19,802 nt of DNA from WYZ-LMO6 sp964509845 (GTDB lineage: Archaea > Hadarchaeota > Hadarchaeia > Hadarchaeales > WYZ-LMO6). The notes beneath the pieces are model-generated. The model was not told the origin of the DNA. It saw nothing but the letters and a program-made list of their open reading frames with translations, and did no database searches. The stretch is taken from the NCBI GenBank assembly GCA_964509845.1, contig CAZDZG010000020.1, positions 1-19,802 on the forward strand, read 5' to 3'. Below, piece by piece: positions 1 through 7,194 of the stretch. Each line of letters starts with the position of its first letter. Within the stretch, counting starts at the first letter, position 1. The translations under genes were made by a program, and so were the position numbers.

Positions 1-196
1 ATCAAAGCCCCCGCGGTTTCAGACCCTCACGGGAATAATCGCCGGTGGACATGGCTCGCTAGGCCCGACTGGGCAGCGGCCATCCTCTGGACCGGTGGAT
101 CCTCCCGCCATACCTGCACGGAACACCAAGGGTGTTGAAGTGGCGGGGCCTGGGCCCCTCTTCCATTCTTTTTTCCTTTCCCTCCGAAGGAGAGGG
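1..196. other. Unassigned left edge, no supported gene
   Basis: I cannot support a gene here. Frame 1 is open from the window edge to a TGA at 136-138 and could be the last 45 codons of a gene truncated by the window, but the translation resembles no family I know. The endonuclease V frame is also open through this stretch, but its conserved part and its ribosome binding site point to the start at 197. The segment lacks the strong purine/pyrimidine codon periodicity of the neighbouring genes. A short stretch at 16-37 resembles part of some archaeal CRISPR repeats (see findings). Confidence 0.4.
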
Positions 197-853
197 ATGC
201 TCCCCCTCCTCAGACCCCCGCAAGGGGTGGACCTCCGCAGGCTCATGGAGATCCAGAGGAAAATCGCCTCCCGGGTCTCCACCAGGGACGAGTGGGAGAA
301 ACTCGAGACCATCGCGGGACTGGACCTGGCCTACGCGGGCAAGGACCGGGGCTTCTCCGCCTGCGTGCTGCTGGAGCTGCGGACGCTGGAGGTGCTGGAG
401 GAGAGGGTGAAGAAGGTCAGGATAAGGTTCCCCTACCTTCCCACCTTCCTGGCCTTCAGGGAGGTGGAGGGAATGCTGGAGGTGGCCAGGGAGGTGGAGG
501 CCGACGTGTACATGGTGGACGGGCACGGGGTGGCCCACCCCAGGAGGGCTGGTCTGGCCTCCCACCTGGGGGTGGTGCTGAACAGGCCGAGCCTGGGGGT
601 GGCCAAGTCCAGGCTCTGCGGGGAGGGGGAGGAGCCGCCGGCGGAGAGGGGTGGATACTCCCTCCTCCGTGAAGGGGGGGAGGTGATAGGGGCGGCGGTC
701 AGGACGAGGACGGGGGCCGGGCCGGTTTACGTGAGCGTGGGGCACAGGCTTTCCCTGCCCACGGCCATAGAGCTCACGCTCCGCACCTCCCGCTTCAGGA
801 TCCCCGAGCCCCTCCGCCTGGCCCACGCCCTGGCCACTGGAAGGACTAAATAA
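197..853 (+). CDS. nfi: Endonuclease V (deoxyinosine 3'-endonuclease)
   Basis: This cytosolic DNA repair nuclease cuts the second phosphodiester bond 3' of deoxyinosine, starting repair of deaminated adenine; the reaction is inferred from the family. The 218-aa product has the usual length. Visible landmarks are the GLDLAY strand with D43, the FPYLP wedge motif at 78-82, E89, D108 in VDGHG and K137 in GVAKSR. These match the D43/E89/D110/K139 set known from the Thermotoga enzyme almost number for number. The ATG at 197 was chosen because a GGAG-type Shine-Dalgarno lies 5-8 nt upstream and the conserved core begins soon after. The open frame runs further upstream (ATG-less start at 95 possible), but that part looks non-coding. 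The next gene starts 26 nt downstream on the same strand. Confidence 0.93.
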   Translation: MLPLLRPPQGVDLRRLMEIQRKIASRVSTRDEWEKLETIAGLDLAYAGKDRGFSACVLLELRTLEVLEERVKKVRIRFPYLPTFLAFREVEGMLEVAREVEADVYMVDGHGVAHPRRAGLASHLGVVLNRPSLGVAKSRLCGEGEEPPAERGGYSLLREGGEVIGAAVRTRTGAGPVYVSVGHRLSLPTAIELTLRTSRFRIPEPLRLAHALATGRTK

Positions 854-855
854 AG
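846..855 (+). promoter_or_regulatory. Possible TATA box for the mptG-like gene
   Basis: CTAAATAAAG sits at the end of the endonuclease V gene, centred about 29 nt before the GTG at 880. That spacing would give a leaderless or nearly leaderless mRNA. The box overlaps the upstream stop codon, so it may be chance AT-richness. Confidence 0.35.
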
Positions 856-879
856 ACGGTCCCTTTTCCTCTGGATGGG

Positions 880-1821
880 GTGAGGGTGATCTCCCCCTCC
901 CACCTGCACGCCGGGAACCTGGACCTGGACGGTGGACTGGGGAGGAGGTACGGCACGGTGGGCTTCACCCTGGAGGAGCCCAGGCTGGAGGTGAGGGCGG
1001 AGGAGGATGAGGGGGTCTCCTCCAACCTTCCGGAGGCGGAGAGGGTGGCCTCCCTCCTGGTCAGGCGATGGGGGACGGGGGGGATCAGGCTGCAGGTGCG
1101 GAGCGGGATCATCCCCTACTCCGGGATGGGATACCACACCACCCTCGCCCTGTCCGTGGGGATGGCCCTCTCCGAGCTCTACGGGCTGGGGAAGAGCCTG
1201 GAGGAGGTGGCCCTCACGGTCAAAAGGGGCCTCCTCACGGCCCTGGGCCTCTACGCCTGCAAGGTGGGGGGCTTCCTGGTGGAGGGAGGATTCAGGCTGG
1301 GGAAGGAAGACAGGATGGTTCCCCCCCTCCTCTTCAGGTTCGAGCTGCCCGGGGAGTGGAGGTTCGTGGTAGTCGTCCCCAGGGAGCCCCTTCCGGCGAT
1401 AGCCAGGAAAAGGGAGGGGAAAGAGGACAGGATCCTCGGGGAGGTGGGAATGGGGAAGGGAGTCTCGGAGGACCTTTGCAGGCTCGTCCTCCTGCGCCTC
1501 CTTCCCGCCCTGGTCGAGCGGGAGCTGGAGGAGTTCGGAAGGGCCCTGACGGAGTTCAACCGGAGGCTCGGGGAGGTGTGGGGCAGGTACCAGGCAGGGA
1601 CGTACTGCTCCCCGGTGGTGGAGGAGGGAATAAGGAGGATGGAGGAGAAGGCCTCCTGCGCCTGCCAGTCCTCCTGGGGCCCCGCCTTCTACGGGATCGT
1701 GGAGGGAAGGAAGAGGGCGGAGGAGCTGGCCGGGGAGATGCGCTCCTTCCTGGAGGAGAGGGGGGGAGGGGAGGTATACCTCACCAGGGGAAGGAACCGG
1801 GGAATGGAGGTGAGGGGATGA
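880..1821 (+). CDS. mptG: Beta-RFAP synthase-like GHMP-fold protein (methanopterin biosynthesis family)
   Basis: The family joins PRPP and a benzoate (4-aminobenzoate or 4-hydroxybenzoate) to make beta-ribofuranosylaminobenzene 5'-phosphate, the first committed step to the tetrahydromethanopterin arene moiety. The 313-aa length fits. The N-terminus (ISPSHLHAGNLDLDG, then GTVGFTLEEP at 25-34) and the C-terminal QSSWGPAFYGI at 263-273 are family hallmarks. Two loops depart from what I recall of the family: the phosphate-binding GLGSGTQ-type motif reads GMGYHTT (82-88), and the GRGGTSGIG-type motif reads KRGLLTALG (115-123). The protein may therefore be a paralogue with another substrate. The start is GTG at 880; no strong Shine-Dalgarno is seen. 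Its stop overlaps the next start (ATGA), so the two are probably co-translated. Confidence 0.75.
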   Translation: MRVISPSHLHAGNLDLDGGLGRRYGTVGFTLEEPRLEVRAEEDEGVSSNLPEAERVASLLVRRWGTGGIRLQVRSGIIPYSGMGYHTTLALSVGMALSELYGLGKSLEEVALTVKRGLLTALGLYACKVGGFLVEGGFRLGKEDRMVPPLLFRFELPGEWRFVVVVPREPLPAIARKREGKEDRILGEVGMGKGVSEDLCRLVLLRLLPALVERELEEFGRALTEFNRRLGEVWGRYQAGTYCSPVVEEGIRRMEEKASCACQSSWGPAFYGIVEGRKRAEELAGEMRSFLEERGGGEVYLTRGRNRGMEVRG

Positions 1822-2948
1822 AGGTGGCGGGAACGGACGCTGGGATCAAGACCTACGATCTATTCGGGTTCGACGATCAGACGGGAGAGATCTTCCTGGA
1901 CGAGTCCATCCCCAGGGAGGAGATAAGCAGGGAGCCCGGGCTGGTGATAGAGAGGTTCAGGGAGGTGGGGAGGGAGGTGGGGGGAATAGAGGCCATCGTG
2001 GCCTCCTCGGGCTACGGGATGCCCCTGAAGGAGGCCCGCGCGGCCACGGATGCGGACATCGCCCTGGCCACCTTCTTCACCCCTGCCGATGAAAGGAGGG
2101 GACTGAAAATCGTGGGGCTCCGCAGGCTCATGCTCCTGATGAGGGAGGCCACCGACCTCCCCTTCTACTTCACCCCCGGGGTGATCCACCTGCCCACCGT
2201 CCCCGAGCACCGGAAGGCCAACCGAATAGATCTGGGGACCTCCGACAAGGTCTACACCGCCGCCCTGGCCATCAAGGACCAGGCGGAGAGGAAAGGGAAG
2301 GGATATGGGGAGACCAGCCTGATAGCGGTGGAGGTGGGCTTCAGCTACACCTCCGCGCTGGCCGTGGAGGGGGGGAAGATCGTGGATGCCATGGCGGGGA
2401 CCTCGGGCTTCCCCGGATACTCGGGAATGGGCTTCATGGACGCGGAGCTCTGCTATGCCCTCTCCCACCTGGAGGGGGAGCTGTCCAAGGCCCGCCTCTT
2501 CACGGGAGGCTGCGCCCACGTTTCGGGGAGGGAGCCCTCCCGCACGGAGCCCGAGGAGTTCGTGGAGGGGGGAGGGCCCGGCTACGAGCTCATGGTGGAG
2601 GCGGTGGTGAAGGACGTGGCCTCCCTCCTTCCCTCCGTGAGGCCGGCGGAGGTGCTCCTGAGCGGCAGGTTCTCCAGGATCCCGCGCTTCTTCGCGGAGG
2701 TCAAGGGGAGGCTGGAGGAATTCTTTTCCTCCCTCTCGCTGGAGGTGGAGGTCAGGAAGCTGGGCCACCGGGGAAAGGCCAAGGAGGCGGCGGAGGGGGC
2801 CGCCGTGCTGGCCAGCGGCATAGCGGGGGGAAGATACCGGGAGCTGGTGGAGGTCATGAGGCTGAGGGAGAGCCGCGGGCACGTCTTCGAGCACCTTTAT
2901 CCCCCGGAGCTGAGGGACAGGCTGCTGGAGAGGTTCGGGCACCTGTGA
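1818..2948 (+). CDS. DUF1464 family protein (ASKHA-fold, 'predicted butyrate kinase' group)
   Basis: The 376-aa product belongs to an archaeal family related to acetate/butyrate kinases and other ASKHA phosphotransferases; no reaction has been established to my knowledge. The first phosphate-binding hairpin is visible as VAGTDAGIKTYDLFGFDD (3-20), and a C-terminal segment with SGRFSRIPRFF resembles an adenosine-binding region. The start is ATG at 1818, four bases overlapping the stop of the mptG-like gene, with a GGAGGTGAGGGG Shine-Dalgarno directly upstream. The much longer open frame upstream is a shadow of the mptG-like gene. Tight coupling suggests it acts with that protein, perhaps as a kinase or regulator of a cofactor precursor (inference). 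It ends 3 nt from the 3' end of the convergent SRP RNA. Confidence 0.8.
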   Translation: MKVAGTDAGIKTYDLFGFDDQTGEIFLDESIPREEISREPGLVIERFREVGREVGGIEAIVASSGYGMPLKEARAATDADIALATFFTPADERRGLKIVGLRRLMLLMREATDLPFYFTPGVIHLPTVPEHRKANRIDLGTSDKVYTAALAIKDQAERKGKGYGETSLIAVEVGFSYTSALAVEGGKIVDAMAGTSGFPGYSGMGFMDAELCYALSHLEGELSKARLFTGGCAHVSGREPSRTEPEEFVEGGGPGYELMVEAVVKDVASLLPSVRPAEVLLSGRFSRIPRFFAEVKGRLEEFFSSLSLEVEVRKLGHRGKAKEAAEGAAVLASGIAGGRYRELVEVMRLRESRGHVFEHLYPPELRDRLLERFGHL

Positions 2949-2951
2949 AGG

Positions 2952-3264
2952 GGCGGCGGGCGCGCCTGAGGTGGACGCCTTCCCCCCTTCACCGTTGACC
3001 GGCCCCTGAGGCTCCGTCCCGCTTTCCGCAAGCGCCGTGCGTCCTGCCTACCCTTGCTGACTTCCGCCCCTGGGGGATTCAGCAGGTAAGGGAGGTTCTC
3101 CCCGACCCTCCGGCCGGGGCCCCTCCGCCGCCGACCCTGCGGGGCGGGACCTCCACGCCCGGAGCCGGGCGGTGCGGGGTTCCAGCGCCGCCCTCCGGCT
3201 TCGGCCCGGCGTATAGCGGGTTTCCGGTACAGGGGACCGCTAGCCCCCCGCCTAGCCCGCCGCC
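2952..3264 (-). ncRNA. ffs: SRP RNA (archaeal 7S RNA)
   Basis: This is the RNA scaffold of the signal recognition particle, which binds SRP54 and SRP19 and directs nascent membrane and secreted proteins to the translocon. Read on the minus strand, the 5' end (about 3264) GGCGGCGGGC pairs with the 3' terminal GCCCGCCGCC, closing helix 1. The 5' domain contains the archaeal 7S blocks GTCCCCTGTACCGGAAACC and GCCGGGCCGAAGCC. Helix 8 lies at about 3046-3082: a GGAA tetraloop (top-strand 3062-3065) closed by three pairs, then the symmetric loop CAGG opposite AGCA, which is the SRP54-binding signature. The length of about 313 nt is typical. Exact ends are set by the terminal helix and may be off by a few bases. 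The open reading frames crossing it are Arg/Pro-rich artefacts. Confidence 0.93.
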
Positions 3265-3286
3265 GTCCTTCCGTACTCCTCACCGG

Positions 3287-3293
3287 AAAAAAA
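3287..3293 (-). promoter_or_regulatory. T-rich TATA-like element for SRP RNA
   Basis: A run of seven T on the minus strand is centred about 26 nt upstream of the predicted 5' end of the SRP RNA, the spacing expected of an archaeal TATA box. It sits in the 37-nt gap after the M50 protease stop, so the RNA can have its own promoter. Confidence 0.5.
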
Positions 3294-3301
3294 GGTTCCG
3301 G

Positions 3302-4498
3302 TCAGAAGAGGGAGGGGAAGAGGTTCACCAGCAGGACGAGGAGGAGGAACAGGGAGAGGGAATTGGAGAGCTGCCTGGCCCTCCTCCTCGACATCCTCAG
3401 CTCCAGCAGGCTCCTGAACATGTAGCCCCCGTCCAGCGGGATGAGGGGGAGGAGGTTGAACATGCCTATGCCCAGGTTGAGGACGAAGAGCCACTTGAGG
3501 AGGTCCACCGCAGGCCAGGGGATCGGGGAGCGGTAGAAGACGGGACGGAGGAGGACGTAGGGGGGGAGGAGGGGCCTGCCCAGCAACTCGTTGACCATCA
3601 GCCCGAGCGCGGAAGGGGGGCTCAGGAGCCTGGAGCGGGGAACCGAGGAGACCGGCCATATCCCCAGGCTGCCCCTGTTGTCCAGGTTGTCCGCCGTCAG
3701 CAGGAAGACCCCCTCCTCCGTCTCCAGGACCACGTTTTCCCCCGGCCTCAGGTTCTCCACCTCCCTGACGTAATCCTCCCAGGTCCGGAGGGGATGGCCG
3801 TTGAGGGAGAGGAGCCTGGTTCCCAGCCTCAGGTTCTCGGAGGGACCGTTCTCCCTCACCCCCCACACGTACACCCCCGGGCGGGGGGAGAGGAGGAGGA
3901 TGAGGAAGAGGAAGACCAGCAGGCCCACCAGCACGTTGGAGAAGGAGCCAGCGGCGAAGACGCGCAGGCGCTCCCTCACGGGGGAGGCGTTGAGCCTACG
4001 CTCGTCGGGCTCCACGAAGGCCCCGGGGAGGGCCACGAAGAGCAGGAGGCCCATGGACTTGGCGGGGAGCCCCTGGGCCCTCAGGAGGAAGCCGTGGGAG
4101 AGCTCGTGGACCAGAAGGACCACCGCCACCGAGACCAGCCACCAGTACACGGTGAGGCCCGGGATGACTCCCGGAAGCACGAAGCTGGCCCCCCCGAGGA
4201 CGGTTCCGGGCCTGCGCAGGATGAGGTAGGCGTTGAGGAGGAGGCTGAAGAGGACGAAGAACATGAGGAGGATCCCCACCCAGACCCCCACCTCCCCGAA
4301 CCTCAGCCACCACCTCCTGTGCCTGCGGGCGGTCCGGTCGATGAACCTGAGCCCCCTACCGGTCCTCCACAGGAGCATGCCACCCTCCAGCGAGAAGCCG
4401 TACCTCTTCAGGTTCCATTCCCGGTAGAGGAGGAGGAAGATCGCCCACCAGAGTCCCAGCCCCAGCAGGAAGAGGAGGAAGTGGGACGGAAGCTCCAT
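3302..4498 (-). CDS. Membrane zinc metalloprotease, M50 (site-2 protease) family with PDZ domain
   Basis: A 398-aa integral membrane protease expected to cut transmembrane segments or membrane-bound regulators (regulated intramembrane proteolysis). Hydrophobic segments are seen at about 7-25, 70-95 and 115-133. The zinc motif HELSH is at 131-135 inside a membrane segment, a further segment is at 187-204, and a PDZ-like domain lies at about 207-280. The second active-site motif is NLLPLIPLDGG at 348-358, followed by a C-terminal hydrophobic segment at 380-396. Substrates cannot be read from the sequence. The start is ATG at 4498, with a TATA box about 27 nt upstream, so the mRNA is probably leaderless. 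The longer upstream open frame lies antisense to cutA and is rejected. Confidence 0.92.
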   Translation of the reverse strand: MELPSHFLLFLLGLGLWWAIFLLLYREWNLKRYGFSLEGGMLLWRTGRGLRFIDRTARRHRRWWLRFGEVGVWVGILLMFFVLFSLLLNAYLILRRPGTVLGGASFVLPGVIPGLTVYWWLVSVAVVLLVHELSHGFLLRAQGLPAKSMGLLLFVALPGAFVEPDERRLNASPVRERLRVFAAGSFSNVLVGLLVFLFLILLLSPRPGVYVWGVRENGPSENLRLGTRLLSLNGHPLRTWEDYVREVENLRPGENVVLETEEGVFLLTADNLDNRGSLGIWPVSSVPRSRLLSPPSALGLMVNELLGRPLLPPYVLLRPVFYRSPIPWPAVDLLKWLFVLNLGIGMFNLLPLIPLDGGYMFRSLLELRMSRRRARQLSNSLSLFLLLVLLVNLFPSLF

Positions 4499-4521
4499 TC
4501 TTCCGTTTTCCCCCGCCAGGG

Positions 4522-4529
4522 GTATAAGC
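4522..4529 (-). promoter_or_regulatory. TATA box for the M50 protease gene
   Basis: CTTATACC on the minus strand is centred about 27 nt upstream of the ATG at 4498, predicting a leaderless transcript. Confidence 0.6.
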
Positions 4530-4552
4530 CGCTCTCCCGGGGGCCGGGAACC

Positions 4553-4560
4553 TCTAATAT
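4553..4560 (+). promoter_or_regulatory. TATA box for cutA
   Basis: TCTAATAT is centred about 26 nt before the cutA ATG. A GGAGG Shine-Dalgarno (4573-4577) also precedes the ATG, so either the transcript starts a little upstream of the expected point or the Shine-Dalgarno is not used. Confidence 0.5.
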
Positions 4561-4582
4561 CCCTCCTTCCCAGGAGGGTGGA

Positions 4583-4885
4583 ATGTACGTCCTGCTGACC
4601 ACCGTGGACCGAAGGAAAAAGGCCGAGGAGCTGGCGAGGAAGGTGGTGGAGGAGAGGCTGGCCGCCTGCGTGACCCTGATCCCTGGGGCCACCTCCCTCT
4701 ACCGCTGGAAGGGGAAGATGGAGAGGGCGGGGGAGCTCGTGCTCCTCATGAAGACCCTGAGGCCCAGGGAGCTGATGAGGCGCCTGAAGGAGCTCCACCC
4801 GTACGAGGTTCCCGAGCTCCTGGTCCTCAGGGCAGGGGAGGTCTCCGAGGAGTACCTGCGGTGGGCCAGGGAAGAAACAGGATGA
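4583..4885 (+). CDS. cutA: CutA1 divalent-cation tolerance protein
   Basis: A 100-aa protein of the CutA1 family, which forms very stable ferredoxin-like trimers. The family is linked to divalent metal tolerance, but its molecular role is unsettled. Family features seen are MYVLLTTVDRRKKAEELAR at the N-terminus, the EERLAACVTLIPGATSLYRW segment with the conserved ACV and the YRW/W-G-K turn, and HPYEVPELLVL near the C-terminus. Full length, no insertions. The start is ATG at 4583 with GGAGG five bases upstream. The stop overlaps the start of the nucleotidyltransferase gene (ATGA at 4882-4885). Confidence 0.95.
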   Translation: MYVLLTTVDRRKKAEELARKVVEERLAACVTLIPGATSLYRWKGKMERAGELVLLMKTLRPRELMRRLKELHPYEVPELLVLRAGEVSEEYLRWAREETG

Positions 4886-5583
4886 GGGAATCGCGCATCG
4901 ACCGGAGGGAGGTGATCTATCCCCCGGAGAGGTGGGGGCTCCTCCGCAGGCTCAGGGAGAGGGCCCTGGAGGTGATGGGGGCCCTGAGGAGGAGGGGGCT
5001 GGAGGCCCTGGCCTACGGAAGCCTGGCCAGGGGGGACGTGGACGAGGGGAGCGACGTGGACCTCCTCCTCCCCCACCCCCTCCCCTCCTACCTGGTGGAG
5101 ACCGCCCTGCAGGAGGCGGGCCTTCCCCCCGAGCGCAGGGAGCTGGTGATGGCCACCCCCTGGCAGCTTCCCAAGGCCCATCTTTACCTGGACGAAAGGA
5201 CGGTGGTGACCCTTCCCCTCCTCCACCCCAGGCCCCTGGAGCTGGAGTTCTACCGGTTCGGGGGGTTGCTGGGGGAGGAGGGGCTGAGGAGGGGGGAAAG
5301 GGTTCCCGGGGTGGACAAGAGGCTCATGCTCATCGAGCCCACCCCCTCGGGACACGTGGAGGAGTCCGTGAGGGGAAGGGAGGGGGAGGTGGCCTGGAGG
5401 CTGGGGGTGAGCCCGGACATCGTGAGGGAAAGGGTGCAGGTGCTGACCAGGAGGAAGGAGGAGGGCCACACCGGCCTCTTCCTGAAGAGGGAGCTCTCCC
5501 CCGGGGAGAGTTTTGAGAAGGTGCTGGCCTCCCTGCTGCGCTCCCGTCCCCTCCTGAGGCTCAGGCTAGGGAAGCCTCCCTGA
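4882..5583 (+). CDS. Predicted nucleotidyltransferase (MNT-type fold)
   Basis: A 233-aa protein with the nucleotidyltransferase signature YGSLARGDVDEGSDVDLLL (45-63), supplying Gly-Ser and the metal-binding pair D58/D60; a candidate third acidic residue lies in the LELEFYRFGG segment. It resembles the archaeal group of uncharacterised predicted nucleotidyltransferases rather than the short toxin/antitoxin MNT proteins, and no HEPN partner is nearby. Substrate unknown. The basic C-terminal half (EGEVAWRLGVSPDIVRERVQ) could hold a helix-turn-helix or nucleic-acid-binding part (inference). The start ATG overlaps the cutA stop by four bases. Its 3' end overlaps the convergent lysK 3' end by 23 nt. 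Confidence 0.8.
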   Translation: MRESRIDRREVIYPPERWGLLRRLRERALEVMGALRRRGLEALAYGSLARGDVDEGSDVDLLLPHPLPSYLVETALQEAGLPPERRELVMATPWQLPKAHLYLDERTVVTLPLLHPRPLELEFYRFGGLLGEEGLRRGERVPGVDKRLMLIEPTPSGHVEESVRGREGEVAWRLGVSPDIVRERVQVLTRRKEEGHTGLFLKRELSPGESFEKVLASLLRSRPLLRLRLGKPP

Positions 5584-7138
5584 GGCGGGAGATCACGAAG
5601 TCCCTCTCCATGGCGCAGAGGAAGTTCCCCACCCTGGGTCCCTCCTCCCTCCCCAGGAAAACCAGGTAGATGGCCCGGAAGAGCTCGGGGGGCTCCAGCC
5701 CCTCCCCCCTGGCCACCTCGTAGACCAGGTTATGGAGGGAGAGGGGATCGAGGTCCCTCTCCGCCAGCCTGGAGGCAAGCCTGGAGAGGCCCCTCCTCTG
5801 CCCCTCCGTGAGCCTATCCCCGATTCCCTCCGGCAGGGAATCGAGGACCCTGAACCTCATCCATTCGGGGGCGTAGTCCCTCACCCAGTTCCTCGCCCTC
5901 CTCAGCCTCCCCCTGGCCCTCCCGAGGTCCTCCTCCGTGGGCTGGATCAGGAAGCCCCTCTCCCTCAGGATCTCCATTCCCCTTTCCTCCCTTTCCCCGA
6001 TCACCTGAACGAGCACCGCCGCGAACCGGAAGGGGACCCGCTGGGGCCTCCTCTCCGGCACCCCGTCCACCTGGGAGAGCTCGTAGATCCTGGCCTTCTG
6101 CTCCTCCCGCTTCCCCTTTTCCCTCCCCGAGAAGTATAGCTCCTCCACCGCGTCGTACTCGTCGTACAGGTCCAGCAGGGGGAGACCGGGATCGAAGGAC
6201 TTGCTCTTCATGGCCTTGCTCCTGAAGATGAAGTACCTCAGCAGCTCGGGCTCCGCTATGGAGAGCCACTGGGAGAGGGTGAAGACCACCCCCCTGGAGG
6301 AGGACATGCGCTTCCCCCTCAGGCTGACCCACTCGTAGGGAATGGGATGGGGGGCCTCCCCCCCGAAGACCCTCTCCACGATCAGCCTCCCCGTCTCGTA
6401 GCTCCCCCCCTTCACGGCGTGATCCTTCCCGAAGGGCTCGCAGGTCACCCCCAGCAGCTTCCACCTGGCCGGCCACTCCACCCTCCAGGTGAGCTTCCCC
6501 TCCCCCCTGGTGTAGTCCGCCTTTCCCTCGTGCCCGCACCCCTGCACGTAGTCGCAGCCCTCGCACACGTACTTCACGTAGGGACCGGACCAGTCGTAGG
6601 CCCTGGTGGTGGAGATCCTCCCGCAGTTCTCGCAGAGGGGATCGTAGGGGAGCCAGTCCTCGGGGAGGGGGCGGTCCCGGTACCTGTTGAGGATCTCCCT
6701 TATCTCCCGCGCCCTCTCCAGGGAGAGCCTTATGAGGTGGGCCATCCTGCCGCTCCTGTAGACCTGGCTCCCGAAGAAGACCGTGAGCCTCAGGCCGAAC
6801 TCCTTGAGGGAGGAGAGGAAGTCCCTTGAGAAGTAATCCACGAAGTTCTGGAAGCCAGGCTCGGGGGAGGGGAGGTTGGCGTAGGGCATGCCGAGGTACT
6901 GCCGGTAGGAGGGGGGAAGGGGCCAGGGAACCCTGCGGAGGGGATCGAAGTCGTCGGCGTACCAGATGGCCTCCGCCTCTCCCCCCCTCTCCTCCACCGC
7001 CCTCCTCACCCCGTCGGCGATGAAGACATCGTGGGAGTGACCTATGTGGATGTGGCCGGAGATGGAGATGCCGCTGGCTATGACGTGCCTCCCGCCCCTC
7101 CTCAGGAGCTCCTCCGCCACCTCGTCCACCCAGTGCAT
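5561..7138 (-). CDS. lysK: Lysyl-tRNA synthetase, class I
   Basis: Charges tRNA-Lys with lysine in the cytosol. This is the class I enzyme typical of many archaea and unrelated to bacterial and eukaryotic class II LysRS. The 525-aa product has the HIGH signature at 31-34 within ISGHIHIGHSHD and a KMSKS-equivalent GKRMSSSRG around 275-283. A zinc-binding cluster is suggested by C169/C172 and C192/C195/C201 with H203. The C-terminal helical anticodon-binding region follows. The start is ATG at 7138, where the conserved core begins within 20 residues. A TATA-like box about 27 nt upstream, shared with the divergent aminotransferase gene, implies a leaderless mRNA. It overlaps the convergent nucleotidyltransferase gene by 23 nt. 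Confidence 0.97.
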   Translation of the reverse strand: MHWVDEVAEELLRRGGRHVIASGISISGHIHIGHSHDVFIADGVRRAVEERGGEAEAIWYADDFDPLRRVPWPLPPSYRQYLGMPYANLPSPEPGFQNFVDYFSRDFLSSLKEFGLRLTVFFGSQVYRSGRMAHLIRLSLERAREIREILNRYRDRPLPEDWLPYDPLCENCGRISTTRAYDWSGPYVKYVCEGCDYVQGCGHEGKADYTRGEGKLTWRVEWPARWKLLGVTCEPFGKDHAVKGGSYETGRLIVERVFGGEAPHPIPYEWVSLRGKRMSSSRGVVFTLSQWLSIAEPELLRYFIFRSKAMKSKSFDPGLPLLDLYDEYDAVEELYFSGREKGKREEQKARIYELSQVDGVPERRPQRVPFRFAAVLVQVIGEREERGMEILRERGFLIQPTEEDLGRARGRLRRARNWVRDYAPEWMRFRVLDSLPEGIGDRLTEGQRRGLSRLASRLAERDLDPLSLHNLVYEVARGEGLEPPELFRAIYLVFLGREEGPRVGNFLCAMERDFVISRLREASLA

Positions 7139-7160
7139 CGAAGATTTTATCCGGTCCCTT

Positions 7161-7170
7161 CCTAAAATCT
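7161..7170. promoter_or_regulatory. AT box apparently shared by the divergent lysK and aminotransferase promoters
   Basis: The sequence CCTAAAATCT lies nearly midway in the 56-nt intergenic gap. Its centre is about 27-29 nt from the starts of both lysK (minus) and the aminotransferase gene (plus). A second AT-rich site, ATTTTAT at 7144-7150, is badly placed for either start. Both mRNAs would be leaderless. Confidence 0.5.
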
Positions 7171-7194
7171 ACCGTGCCCGGACCGGCCAGCAGA

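Noticed and set aside
59..826. 255-aa minus-strand open frame
   Set aside because: Antisense to endonuclease V and His/Pro/Gly-rich without a recognisable domain.
1068..1817. N-terminal extension of the DUF1464 frame
   Set aside because: It is a shadow of the mptG-like gene; the ATGA overlap and Shine-Dalgarno set the start at 1818.
2897..3283. Minus-strand 128-aa open frame
   Set aside because: It lies over the SRP RNA, is Arg/Pro/Gly-rich with no domain, and its terminal region reads antisense into the DUF1464 gene.
4882..5583. Nucleotidyltransferase as a toxin-antitoxin (MNT/HEPN) component
   Set aside because: It is longer than MNT antitoxins and has no HEPN neighbour; the partner is cutA.
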